This document shows positions 10,701-21,141 of a stretch of DNA of 64,000 nt, piece by piece. A program made the translations under genes and the position numbers. Position 1 is the stretch's first letter, and each line of letters opens with the position of its first letter. Origin of the DNA: Warburgia ugandensis (Eukaryota > Streptophyta > Magnoliopsida > Canellales > Canellaceae); NCBI GenBank assembly GCA_035236585.1, contig CP141126.1, positions 15,451,001 through 15,515,000 on the forward strand. The letters are read 5' to 3'. The notes under the pieces are model-generated. The model was not told the origin of the DNA, did no database searches, and saw only the letters and a program-made list of their open reading frames with translations.

Positions 10701-13700
10701 ATGCTCAATGATGTAATTCCTATCTGTAGATTTCCATATTATGCCTCTTTCTAATGCTTATAATTTCAAAATTTCCTTAAATACAATTTTTTTCCCAGTA
10801 TCTTCACTTCTTTTCAGTGAAAACATTGTTGATTAACTAACTTTCATAACAAAAAACACATTGTTGACAAACTTGTCACTGTGTCCATGATATGAGGAGA
10901 CCCGAAATTTTCTTTATCAACTTACTTTTGCATTGGCACCCAACCTTTAAGCGAACTGCAGTACAATTTGATTAAGTTTGTTTAATACATGTGAGGTTTT
11001 GGTCTGTATCTTATATAACTGTATTTATCTTTAAGAGGTTACTATGTATCTTCTCGTTGTTGAGTAACGTGGTTATTCCCAGTATTTATGCCCATGACTG
11101 TGTTTTCCTTTTGAGTCTGTTCCTGGTTTTCTCTGATACACCGAAGATATACCTTCTGATACACTGAAGATATACCTGCATGAGATTAGAAGAATTTTAT
11201 GCATCTGACTTTGTTCAAAGCTATTTCCATGCAGAGAAGATGTTGGAAGATGCTCACCCAGAGTACAGTGTGAGCAGATCTCTTTTGCGTTCTGGTCCCG
11301 CAGCATCTTTGCGTGTAAATATCCGAGCAGTAAGTTTTCAGGCTTTCCATAATCTTGTAGACCTCCTCCTTTCTTCCTTAAGCTACTTTTGTCTCTTCAG
11401 AATGAGAATATTCTAGTAACTATATTTAACTCATTTCTGGTTGCTAGCCTGATGTAAGTATTCTTACCCACTTTATGCTATTTTGATCATATGTGATATG
11501 AGCATACATGTGGAAGAGCTTTGATGAATAAAGATACTAGTTGAACCAATGTATAGCAAAACCATTGAATTGACCTAGAATACATTGAGTTACACTATTT
11601 TGGACCTTACAATATACATAGCAGTATGTACTTTGTGGATTTTTCACGTGCCAGTGCTATATAGTTTTATCATTGTCACTGAATAACTGGGTACAAGCTG
11701 AGATCATTTCTCCTCCCTTTGTCCCAGACTTCTTTCCCTTCCTTCTCTTTTGTGGTTCTTCTTTTCTCGTCTTCTATTCTTTGTAGGTGAAATTTCCTCT
11801 TGACTAGTTTGTTGAATTATGCAGTGATTTCTTTTATTTTTCATCCTTTTTCAATAAGACCCTCAAAATGGAATTGATAAGGGAGACTTTGAATGTGACC
11901 CGTAATATAACACCAACATCATCTCTTCGCACAGACAAGGTTGCAAAAAGGTAAAAGGATTACATTTTAGGGCCATGACATATGCATTACTAGTTTTTCC
12001 CTCATGATCCCTTACTAAATGGTGGGCCCAGATTTTTGACATTCTGAATTGTTCAGAGTGTTTCCTGGGCTTAGGTACTGTGCCAATATTCTCATTCATT
12101 GGATGATCCTAGCAATTGATACTTTTAATTGTAAAATGGATGGTGAAACTTCTTGCCATTGATTTTACAACTCAAGAAAACAACGGTTATGAGAATTTCA
12201 GAGTATGGTCCATCTAGGTCAAGGGATTTATAAATGATATGGATCTTAAGAAATCTGGGCATAAAGGGTGTGCTGGCCATCCCTACCATTTAGTAAGAGG
12301 CTCACAAGAAAACTAAGGCCACATATATTTTCTTATATCTGTGGTGTACATCAATAAGAATAGGATATTTTACTCTAGAGAATAAGTTGACATAGTATAG
12401 AAGGGAAGTAACTTGTTATGTTAAATGGAGATATGGATGCTAGTTTTAGTTAAGACCAGATAAGTTGGAGATTATCTTAACCATGCTTAAGTTGGGAGAT
12501 TGATTTAGGGGTTGGTGCGTGGCAGCTGCGAGTGGGGACTTATCTACATTGACCCAGGACGCCTTTCAGTGAAGTTCTTTTCAAAGCTGAAGCTCTTAAA
12601 AACTGCTTTAAAGTTAAATTGTTTGTTTTCTAGAATGAAGACTAGAAGTCCAAACCATACAAATAGGTGCAAAGGTGGAGCTTCCTAGAATCTGGACTAA
12701 ATATCATAACTAAAACTGCTTCAAAGCTAAGTTGGTTGTTTTCTTGTTTTAGGACTAGAAGTCCAAACCAAATCATGATAAAGAACTTCTTTCAAGTTAA
12801 GTTGGCTGTTTTCTAGGATCATGACTAGAATCCCAAACCAAACAGATGGGAGGACAGGAGGTTGGAGTTTTCATTTGTCACTTGTTGGCTTGATGTGCTT
12901 TCCTGCTGGATTCTTTTCTAGTATGTCGTTGCATTTGCACAGACTTTTTCTCATGTTAACCTATATTCTAGAATCATCAGTGGTAAGCAAATAGGTTTTC
13001 TTGGATGAAACCTTACTAGAAACTGATGTGGAGACACTAGAGGATATTTGGTTATACTTTCTGAAAGAAATGGTTCAGATAAACTGAAATCAGAAAGTGA
13101 TACTGTTTAGTTATCCATATTATACAACTTTAAACTGTTTTTGGTTTTATTCCATCTTAGGAGATACTGCTCAGAAAAAGAAAAAGATATCTACCTCATG
13201 AGATCTTCTTCTTTTCATCTATCATTCCAAAATTACCTCCCCTCTTCCCTATTTTACTTATAAAAGCAGATGTAGCATGTGCATTTGTGCTCGAAGTCCA
13301 AAGCTTGGGATTTTAAATTTGGCCAAAACGAAGAAAATAGCTTTGAGATTTTGATGATTTGATTTCGTTGCTCAATGTTGAAAACCTACTAGGAATGAGA
13401 CCCATTGTTTGAGGGTTGGCATATGGATTGGGGGGTCTAGATGAAGTTAGCTGGTTGTGCTTTGACCTGGAGCCCCCCAGGATTCATTATTATTGAAGCA
13501 AGAAAGGACCCGAATGAAGATTCTGACCGAATATGTTAATTAAATGTTGACCACCAATCATGTATCAGTAGAGTGAAAGAAATTTCTACAAAAAGTTAAA
13601 AAATCATCATACAATAATTGGGAAATTGCAATGGAAAAGAAAAGGCACAGGTTTGTGATGATTCTAAAATATTTTCTTCTAGTTAGTATATTATCCTCAT

Positions 13701-15236
13701 GCATGAAAATAACTTTGGTCATTGTGGTTGGAATCCAAGCTCATGCAATTCAAGTCATTCCAACCTTTAACCTTGCTTCTCTTTGAGTGCACCTCCACTT
13801 CCTAATTGCTCAGGTTCCTACACATTGGACACTTTGATAGCTTTCTCCTTCTTCGTCCGTTCAAATAGCATAGCAGGGGACTACTTTCTCCGCGTGTAGT
13901 ACTGAACTTGAAATTTTGTGTAACCCGATTCCAGGTTTGTTAAACCAGTTAACCTTAAATTTTCCCAAGATGCTATCTATGTTGTTAATGAAGAGCGTGC
14001 ATTTGAAGTTATACTCCCTTCAAGGAATAATGTTGTTGTTAATGAAAGACAGTTCACAGAGCTGCCACTATGGTCTGCAGACATAATCCCAAAAATAATG
14101 CTTATGAATGCCGAACATTACAATCACAGCAGAACTTAGGAGCTCTTTTTGGATCACATTGTCTATTGACTTATTCTTCCAAGTTTGAAAACAGAAGTTA
14201 CCAACAGAATGTCTCTGTTTTATCTAAATCTGCATTGGATCTTATTCTAGTTTTCTGTCTTGAAAAGGTTAAGTTGCATAGAACTTGGTGTCTTTGGGTG
14301 TTAATGCAAATAAACCCGCTAAGTCATTTTCCCCATGTCTTTTCTTTTCAGAATGACAGACACACACGCACCCCTGCCTGTGCACAACCTCAAACCCTGG
14401 TCACCTATGCGAGAGACTCCTTGCAACACCACTGCACTTGGAAAGCTTTTCCTGCATCATTTTTCCATGTCAGTCTTTCTACGCCTGAATTTCTCTCCTG
14501 ACCCTGAAACTTTTAGTGGGAATTATAGGTAGCTCAATATGCATCAGATTATGGTAAAGGGAAGGCTGCTTCCAGTGCCGTTGACCAGTGCCTCGGGTAC
14601 GTAGATGTTGTATTCATAATTTCTGAAGGCGTTATATTGAGTTCAAAATCGCAGAGGAAGTCCATTATCTAGCTTATCTGGAGACTTTTTATTAAAAAAT
14701 TTCATTCCCAACTGCTGAAGGTCTGTTCTCCTGCTTTCTCAGGGCCTTGGAGGATCTTGATTCACTGCTGCTGCGTGCATCAAGAAACGACCCAACAGCC
14801 ACTGTTGAATCAATGGGTGCGAAAGTGAAAGTAGCTTTGGGAGCACTGGACAGGTACCAATAGACAACCATATATTGCCTGCTGTGTATCAATCTCTGCC
14901 TTGTTAGTAGCTTTCCTTTTTATCAATAGCTAAGGAGTTTAATATATCAAAGACTTTACAGGAATGAGGCTTCCTGATGCTGTCATGTAACTACTTTGCA
15001 TAGCCCCCGGTGGCAACTCTTTTCTAGCTCTTTAGTGAACCTTCAGCCATTAGTAGATCTTGTATTGGCATTCTGACGAAATGCTTCTCTACAGCCTCCT
15101 GCAGACAGTGCCTCCTGCAATTCTAGACAAAGGCAAGGCAATCGCAGATGCATACAACACACCAAGTGATTCGGCAGCAGAAGATGAGCCCAAAGACTTG
15201 GACCCAGATGTGAAGCAGCTGGAAGAACTTCTCTAA
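7704..15236 (+). CDS. thylakoid-lumen-type plastid protein, complete 7-exon gene
   Basis: Exons 7704-7905, 8090-8129, 9339-9409, 11235-11329, 14529-14596, 14743-14853 and 15095-15236 join in frame to 729 nt, 242 residues plus stop. I chose ATG 7704 (MATTVF) over 7686 because it has G at -3 and +4 and gives a typical plastid N-terminus. Residues 1-48 are Ser/Lys/Arg-rich, Arg49-Arg50 precede a hydrophobic stretch (IVILTLLFI), and Ala69-Asp70-Ala71 forms an AxA lumenal cleavage site, so a twin-arginine route into the thylakoid lumen is likely. The mature part (about 171 residues) is helical and contains SRSLLRSGPAASLRVNIRA, VAQYASDYGKGKAA, ALEDLDSLLLRASRNDP and LLQTVPPAILDKGKAIADAY. It resembles an uncharacterised plant plastid family, possibly the 16.5-kDa lumenal MPH2 group, recalled and not checked. 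The first donor (GTGCGT) is non-consensus, and codon 162 reads Gly where I would expect Arg. Confidence 0.85.
8130..9338 (+). other. intron 2 of the plastid gene
   Basis: 1209-bp intron with GT and TAG ends. Apart from the micro-gene candidate at 8331-8975 nothing coding is visible. Confidence 0.6.
8331..8975 (+). CDS. candidate nested two-exon microprotein, tail-anchored type
   Basis: Inside intron 2 of the plastid gene, exon 8331-8387 (ATG, 19 codons, MRKSSNVEALRQEEEQLND, with a Glu/Gln-rich helical look) ends at a GT donor. Exon 8877-8975 begins after a TTCTTCAG acceptor. Both boundaries are phase 0, and the join gives 51 residues ending in a hydrophobic segment (STIVLGILVAVYLFINIVMM) and ASCDV stop. 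Neither exon matches the phase of the host gene's flanking exons, so it is not an alternative exon of that gene. I do not recognise a family. It may be a real nested gene, a fragment of a duplicated gene, or chance. No promoter or transcript evidence is available. Confidence 0.35.
9410..11234 (+). other. intron 3 of the plastid gene
   Basis: 1825-bp intron splitting a Glu codon (G in the upstream exon, AG downstream). It contains Au SINE copy 2 with its 15-bp target duplication, and a short 23-bp tandem repeat near 11135-11180 (CTGATACACYGAAGATATAC). Confidence 0.7.
10238..10421 (+). mobile_element. Au SINE copy 2 (full length, perfect TSD)
   Basis: A complete sense copy runs from GGGGAGCCTTGGCGCAACGG, with a B box TCACGGGTTCAAGGCGTGG, to the terminal GGACTGCCC and a T run. 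It is flanked by an identical 15-bp target duplication (TTGGAGATAACACAT) at 10223-10237 and 10422-10436, so the borders are exact and the insertion is fairly recent. Confidence 0.95.
11979..12330. mobile_element. foldback/MITE-like element, copy 1
   Basis: The 12-bp CTTACTAAATGG at 12010-12021 is the exact reverse complement of CCATTTAGTAAG at 12286-12297. Similarity of the arms continues outwards (CTAGTTTTTCCCTCATGATCC against its counterpart). A second inverted pair lies in the centre (GTAAAATGGATGGTGAA versus TTGCCATTGATTTTAC). A related copy lies at 18297-18690. It has no coding capacity. The superfamily is uncertain because no clean target duplication is visible. Confidence 0.6.
12600..12846 (+). 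repeat. three-copy degenerate tandem repeat
   Basis: A unit of about 60-65 bases recurs at 12600-12660, 12713-12779 and 12783-12846. Shared pieces are GCTTYAAAGYTAARTTGKTTG, TTTTCT, GACTAGAAGTCCAAACCA and an adjacent A-rich end. It is intronic and non-coding. Confidence 0.6.
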
Positions 15237-15570
15237 ATCCTTAAGAGGGGTGTCTTCCAGTTTCTTTCTTCTATTTCTATTGATTCATCCATTTGCCTCT
15301 TCTTTCTGTTGGATACCCACAAGGCTGAAAATGCGACGAATTTGATCGCTAGAAATCTAATAACTAGATGGTTAGGATTGTTCGATCAGGATATTCATTG
15401 ATCAAATTTTTATCTCAATCTTAAGGTAGTCTGTTCTGATGGTCACATGTATGATCAGAATGGTACAGTGCATGTCATACCAGAATATCTTTCTTTTATT
15501 GCACTGTTTCTTTACAAATTTTAAAATGGTTTCCTTAAATTATCCGTGTGGATGGCGCTCATATATACAG

Positions 15571-15737
15571 CGGGCAGCCTGGTGCACTAAGCTCCCATAT
15601 CCAGAGTTTGGGGAAGGATCGACCCTAAAGGGTCTATAATATGTAGTTTTACCCTGCATTTCTGCAAAAGGCTATTTGCACGCCTCGAACCTGTAACCAC
15701 CAGGAAGACAACTCAAGTGTTACACCAAGGCTCCCGT
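15571..15737 (-). mobile_element. Au SINE copy 3
   Basis: Antisense copy: CGGGCAGCCTGGTGCACTAA at the left (SINE 3' end) through to ACACCAAGGCTCCC at the right (A-box head). The B box region is degraded. Confidence 0.8.
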
Positions 15738-16349
15738 TCTAACTCAAAAATTGTTCCTTGTAACGTAAATTTGATTACATAAGTAGGGTCTCATTTGCCC
15801 CAGCACTGTTCCTTATTTCAAGATGATGTGCTCTGATTTTAGCGTTGTGTATGAATTACTATGCGATCATGTTATTTGCTCACATTTTATATGAAAGCTG
15901 ATATTGACATGCAATTTGGATTTACTAATCAACGGCTTGTGTCTCATGACCTAGATAGAGTCCATCAAGGCCGTGTATTCGTCTTGCATCAATCCAGATC
16001 TTATGGCACAAATTTTGTTTGCAACAAATAGAATTTGGTCGCCCGTATATGTATTTGGAAAGCTTTAACAGTATGTTACTTTTCATCTAATTCTTTCCCA
16101 CGTGGGCTGCCACATTAATAAATCCGATATTAATATTTTACTGGTAAAGGGAAATTAAGCCGAATAAAAAATGCAAAAAACAAAAACGTGCACAAAGGAA
16201 CTGTCATCAATTAGTTTAATCACATCTTAGAATACTGTTAAGTCTCTGGTGTGTCAGTATTTATCCTTTTGGGACCAGCGAGTGATTACAATTCAAAGGA
16301 ACAGGGGCATCTCCCTCTCCTGGTTATGCTTGGTTGGAGTTTTGAGGTG

Positions 16350-16507
16350 GCACTTCTTCGAAGCTCCTGCATATGTGTAGTCTAGGGAAGGGCGGACCAC
16401 ACGGGTCTATATATAGAGTCTTATCTTGCATTTCTACAAGAGATTATTTTCACGTCTTAAAATCGTGACCTCAAGATCACACGAAAATAACTTTTCTGCT
16501 AAAAAGG
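16350..16507 (-). mobile_element. Au SINE copy 4 (degenerate)
   Basis: Antisense copy recognised by GAAGCTCCTGCATATG, GGGAAGGGCGGACCACA, CTTGCATTTCTACAAGAG and GTGACCTCAAGATCACACGA. The head is mutated. Confidence 0.7.
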
Positions 16508-17250
16508 TAAGTATTTGTGAGTAGTTACTTATCATGTGATGAAGATGCAGGAGTTCATGACTTGGGATGTGCTTAGAAGAGGTCTTCATAACTTGGGATG
16601 TGCTCAAATGAGGCCTTTACTCTGGGTATGGGTCAACAGCCTATGAAGATTTCTTCAGAGGTCCCACAAAACTCAAGCAAATTGGTACTGTTAAGGACTA
16701 TCAAACACAATCTCAGAAACTCCTCAGCCATGCTGAAAGAATTTCTTCTGCCCAATAAGTCAGTTGTCCAATAAGTGGCTTGAGGGATTTCATGTGGACA
16801 GAAGTATAATCCCAGCAACCCAACAATCTATCAGCAGCCGTTGGCCTAGCGCATTTATAGGAGGCTAAGATTCAGTCAGAATGAAAGCTGAATCCAACAG
16901 CAAAAGGAAATTATGTAACCTCACTAGCTGCTAGCACCAACACTCTCAATAAACCTAGGAAAAGACTGTCACTCGACGAGATAAGAGAGAGGTGTGAAAA
17001 GGGCTTTGCTTTGGTTGTGATGAGAAATTCGGACAAGCCCATTGTTATAAGGCGTTGTTCTGCATCAAATGCTGTTATGAAGGAGAAGATGAGAGATAGA
17101 AGACACTCCCACTGACAACCATGGAAAAGGGCTAAAAATCTCTCTCCATGCTTTGTATGGGGCCTATGCTCTTAATACAATGAGAGTCATAGACAATCGA
17201 TTAAACTCCTTATGGTTTCCAGAGCACTCACAACTTCCTGAGTGACGAAG

Positions 17251-17421
17251 AAGGGCATCCCGGTACACAAAGCTTCCATATATATGGGTTCTGGGGAAGG
17301 AACGGGGGTCTATAGTATACTGCCTTATTTTACATTTTTGCAAGAGGTTGTTTTCATGCTTTGAACCTGTGACCTCTAAATCACAAGGCAATAGCTCAAC
17401 CGTTGCGATAAAACTTCCCTT
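17251..17421 (-). mobile_element. Au SINE copy 5
   Basis: Antisense copy running from AAGGGCATCCCGGTACACAA to GCGATAAAACTTCCCTT. The TTTTTGCAAGAGG middle and GAACCTGTGACCTCTAAATC B-box region are intact enough for recognition. Confidence 0.8.
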
Positions 17422-17520
17422 CTAACTTAGCAAAAAAATTGAACATCAAAGCAGTTAGAGGAACGTTAGCTGCAGCTTTTTATTTAATACCCCCAGAAGG
17501 ATTTGATGCTGTTTCGCATA

Positions 17521-17692
17521 CCCATGGTGGACGAAGCTCTCATGTATGTAGGGTTCGGGGAAAGGGCAAACCATAAGAGTCAATAAGATGTAGCCTTATC
17601 TTGCATTTTGTAAGAGGCTTTTTTCATGTCTTGAACCAGTAACCTCAAGGTCACACGATGACAACTCTACTATTGCGCCAAGGCTCCCCTTC
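17521..17692 (-). mobile_element. Au SINE copy 6
   Basis: Antisense copy from about 17521, ending in TATTGCGCCAAGGCTCCCC. It is followed directly by a 40-bp sequence that recurs after copy 7. Confidence 0.8.
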
Positions 17693-17730
17693 AAATTTGG
17701 GACACTTGCAAATATATTTTTAAAGAACCA

Positions 17731-17848
17731 CAAGGTCAATAGTACACAGCCTTACCTTGAATTTTGTAAGAAGCTATTTCTATTACTTGAACCCATAACC
17801 TCAAAGTTAGATGATGACAACTCTACCATTGCACCAAGACTCCCCTTC
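17731..17848 (-). mobile_element. Au SINE copy 7 (fragment in a tandem duplication)
   Basis: Antisense partial copy: GTACACAGCCTTACCTTGAA through ACCATTGCACCAAGACTCCC. The sequence after it (17847-17886) repeats that after copy 6 (17691-17730), so copies 6 and 7 probably arose by tandem duplication of about 156 bp rather than two insertions. Confidence 0.8.
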
Positions 17849-17979
17849 AAATTCTGGACACTTACAAAAATATTTTCAAAGAACCAAGAGGATTACCACC
17901 CCATAGAGATTGGGTTCCTCGGATTAATCTATTGCTTAAATTTTGAAACTGAGTGCATTGTTGTGAATCAAATAATTGT

Positions 17980-18215
17980 CAACGATAAGTGTCTATTTCT
18001 AGTTGTTGATGAACTATTAGATGAGCTTTATGGAGCACAATTTTTCACAAAATTATATCTCAGACCAGGTTATCATCAAGTGTGGGACATCCCAAGTGAC
18101 AATTCCAAAACTACATTTTGAACCACCGAGGTTACTTTGAGTTTCTGGTAATGTCATTCGGACTAACTAGTGCACCGTCAACTTTTCAATCTCTAATGAA
18201 AAGTCTTAATCGGTT
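17980..18215 (+). pseudogene. Ty3/gypsy reverse-transcriptase fragment, broken
   Basis: The translation VVDELLDELYGAQFFTKLYL then RPGYHQV, and in a second frame GYFEFLVMSFGLTSAPSTFQ, corresponds to the central RT domain of plant Ty3/gypsy elements. A stop codon and frame change occur at about 18118-18122, and neither the catalytic YVDD region nor other pol domains nor LTRs are present. It is an old, isolated fragment. Confidence 0.85.
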
Positions 18216-18296
18216 CAAGAAATACAACATTTTTGAAATGATTGAGAATTTACTGAATTTAAAATTTAAAAATAGAGAAAATTCCTATTTTTCAAC

Positions 18297-18690
18297 AGTT
18301 GTTTTTCCTCAAGAGCCCCTTGCTCATTGAATGGATGTGCTATAACTTTAGGTGGGCTCAGATTTCTACGTATCCAAATCATTGGTATTATTACTCTTGA
18401 CCTGGATGGGTCATGTTCCGAAATTCTCATTCACAGGACAATCCTAGAAGGATCTTATAGCTTTTAGTTACAAATTAATAAACGGTGAAACTTTTACCAT
18501 TCATTTTATAGCTCAAGAAAACAAACTCTAGGATCATCTTATAGATAAAAGTTTCAGATTATGACCCCGTCTAAGTCAAGGCAACGTTGCAAAGGATTTT
18601 GATCTTCAAGAATTTGTGACCACCTGAAATCGTAAAGATTAGTATCATCTAATAAGGGGCTCGTTTAGAAAAACAAAGGACACATATATC
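18297..18690. mobile_element. foldback/MITE-like element, copy 2
   Basis: The left arm TTGTTTTTCCTCAAGAGCCC and the right arm GGGGCTCGTTTAGAAAAACA are inverted counterparts. The interior shares with copy 1 the stretches GGTGAAAC, CTCAAGAAAACAA, GTCTAAGTCAAGG and GATCTTMAAGAA. It is non-coding. Confidence 0.55.
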
Positions 18691-19886
18691 ACGATCTTTT
18701 TCAATTTATTTATGCAAAATTCTCTATTTTTCTTGCTGAACAAAATCTTGAGTCTAGACTTGGTAAGTACTTCTAGATATAAGATATTTCATGCTTATCA
18801 TACACACTAAACATTTTTACACGACAGATCGTGGCCTTTCATAATGCAAATCAACCCAATTGGGCTTCCATCTACGCTTGGATTTGATGCATATGTAAAT
18901 TATTTTTCCATCCATGGTGGCCCCCACCCCACTGAAAATGTCGTCTTAAATTGACTTAAAAAGCGTAGTGTTTGCTTGAAAGGAGACTGATGGGTCGGCT
19001 GAAGTAGTCTATATATATTTTGTCCTTCTTAATGGCATAATTTCAATCCCGTCGGTGGAAAATAAACTATGCATAAGGGTATTTTAGTCCTCAACGTTTG
19101 AAACCATTAAAACCAATAAAGTTTCCGTGTCTCACCGCCGCGTAAGAAAAGGTTACTCAATTGTCAAGTCAGAAAAGACGAGGATTAATCCTCAGGTAAA
19201 TTCTTCAAGGACAAAAATACCCTCCCTTACTGTAGCAATTCCAAAGAAATTACTTAGGCTAATTAGGAGGAATATTGAAATAATCAAAAGTCCAACCATC
19301 TGCTTATCGTCTGTTCAAGGCCATCAAGGACTTGTTCTTTCCTTCTCTGCCAATTCACGGGCCCACAAACTGAACGATCCAATCAACAGTTTCTGGTGAT
19401 GGATTACTGGGAAAAATCTGCCATTTTCTAAAATTGGAGGGACATTATTGTCCTCTTTGAAAAAGTCAATTGTCGCGGGCGCCTATGGTTTCCTACGCTA
19501 GATCCAGCTTTGATATGAGATTCCTGACTTTTCAGACCGCGTTTTTCATCTATGAAAGTAGACAAGAGCCCTTACATTTCCACAAAATCACAATCTTACC
19601 AAAGCTCTTTGGGCGCCATTGATAAAAAAAATTGATAGTACTATTCTTTTCCAAAGACGCTTAACTTTAGAGTTCTAATGTGGATACTTTTCATTTGTTT
19701 TGGATCAAATTGCCATTTGCTCACCAAGCGAAATAGTCATTAATTGTATATGGTTTTAGTAACCATCTTTATATGCTATAAATTATGTATTGAATAGTAT
19801 TTAATAATTGGTAGGTAAGGTTGTATATTATAGACCTTTGTGGCCCATTCTCCTGACCCTATATATGCGGATGCCTAATTTGTATA

Positions 19887-20069
19887 AAGGGAAGCCTTGG
19901 TGCAACGGTAAAAGTTGTCGTCACGTGATCTTGAGTTCACAGATTCAAGAAGTGAAAATAGCCTCTTGCAAAAAAATGCAAGGTAAGATTGCCTACTTTA
20001 GGCCCTTATAGTTCGCCCCTTCCCCGAATGCCACATAGGCGGGACCCTAGTGCATCGGGCTGCCCTTTT
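19887..20069 (+). mobile_element. Au SINE copy 8
   Basis: Sense copy from AAGGGAAGCCTTGGTGCAAC to CATCGGGCTGCCCTTTT, with several substitutions in the B-box region (TTCACAGATTCAAGAAGTG). Confidence 0.85.
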
Positions 20070-20473
20070 AATTGGCAGGTTCACCAATTAAATGAACGGT
20101 GAATGTGCGTGTGTTTTTTTTTTCTTTCTTTCCTCTCCATTTTTTCTTAATGTTGAATACCCACATCCATGAGCAGCCTCCAAACTTGGTCACTGAGAAG
20201 ATAGGCTCCTTCTTACACCACTCCACTAGAAAACTAGTGCTCATAGTGGATGGGAAGTTATTGCACCACATTTTATATCTCAATGTTCCTAGACACTGCC
20301 GCTTCGTGCTTTTTAGGCATCATTTCTATCTTCATGGTCACCGGTACTCGAAAATGAAATAAAAACAACAAAGTCATTGATATTTGAAAATGAAATAAAA
20401 ATGGTAATTAATTTTTTTTTTTCAAGTAAGTTGTGGGCTGAACATGTGGGTTGGAATTAGATAAACGTCTTAT

Positions 20474-20630
20474 AAAGGGCAGCTCTGATGCACAAAGCTC
20501 CTGCCAATGCAGGGTCCAGAGAAGGAGCGGACCACAAGGATCTATAGTACACAGTTTTACCTTGCATTTTTGCAAGAAATGACCTCAAGGTCACAGGACG
20601 ACTTTTTTAGTGTTGCCCCAAGGTTCCTTC
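20474..20630 (-). mobile_element. Au SINE copy 9 (internally deleted)
   Basis: Antisense copy from AAGGGCAGCTCTGATGCACA to GCCCCAAGGTTCC. The CAGCCTCTTGCA-proximal block next to the B box is deleted, since GCAAGAA runs straight into ATGACCTCAAGGTCAC. Confidence 0.8.
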
Positions 20631-20704
20631 GAATGTCTTACATCTAAGAAAAAAAATAAAAAATTCACTTATTAGTTTAAGTTTTTTCTTTCTAAAAGTT
20701 AGAT

Positions 20705-20860
20705 TGCACACGTTTATGCACAACCTCGAACTTAGTCACTCGTCTTGACGAGAGACTCTTCTCGGTCCACAATCTCAAACCGTGGTAACTCTGGTGAGAA
20801 GACTCCTCTCCGTGCACAACCTCAAATTCTGGCCACTCAGGCGGGAGATTCCTCTATTTT
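20705..20860 (+). repeat. three-copy tandem repeat, unit about 45-50 bp
   Basis: CACAACCTCGAACTTAGTCA, CACAATCTCAAACCGTGGTA and CACAACCTCAAATTCTGGCC each precede a GAGA-GACTCCTCT type end. A single similar unit occurs inside the plastid gene intron at about 14380-14425 (CACAACCTCAAACCCTGGTC), so the unit is dispersed as well as tandem. Confidence 0.6.
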
Positions 20861-21141
20861 ACACAACCTCTAATTTTGGCTCTCTTCCTTGTCTTTTCCT
20901 CTGAAAGCAATGAGACTTTGCTAGCCCGCTTTCTATACATGCTTCCAAGTGGGGTAATTCCGATATTTCGGTAAGCATTGAGGGTAGATCCATAATTCTC
21001 CCCACTCCTCAAGTGATTAAACGCCTGTAGTGGTGTTACAGGCAAGTGAAGGGAAGAAAGCTCGAAACTGGTCCGTTAATGGCGCCTCCAAACCTACCCC
21101 TTTTCCACTGCAAGCCCCAAAAGTAGTGCCATCTCCCTCAG

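Larger units (their letters stand above)
11330..14528 (+). other. intron 4 of the plastid gene (3.2 kb)
   Basis: The intron ends in GTAAGT and TATAG. It holds the foldback element at about 11979-12330 and a three-copy degenerate repeat at 12600-12846. Open frames such as 14070-14501 show no family similarity. Confidence 0.65.
15237..21141. other. repeat-rich intergenic spacer
   Basis: No cellular gene is seen between the plastid gene and the O-fucosyltransferase gene. The spacer holds seven Au SINE copies, a Ty3/gypsy RT fragment, a foldback element and a short tandem repeat, listed separately. The remaining sequence contains only chance frames. Its right end should contain the O-fucosyltransferase promoter, where I see no clear TATA box. 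Confidence 0.6.

Noticed and set aside
14070-14501. 143-codon plus-strand frame in intron 4 of the plastid gene
   Set aside because: No family similarity, and it contains the dispersed CACAACCTCAAACCCTGGTC repeat unit. The adjacent exon 14529-14596 is in its own phase.
17731-17848. SINE copy 7 as an independent insertion
   Set aside because: It shares 40 bp of downstream flank with copy 6, so duplication is the simpler explanation.
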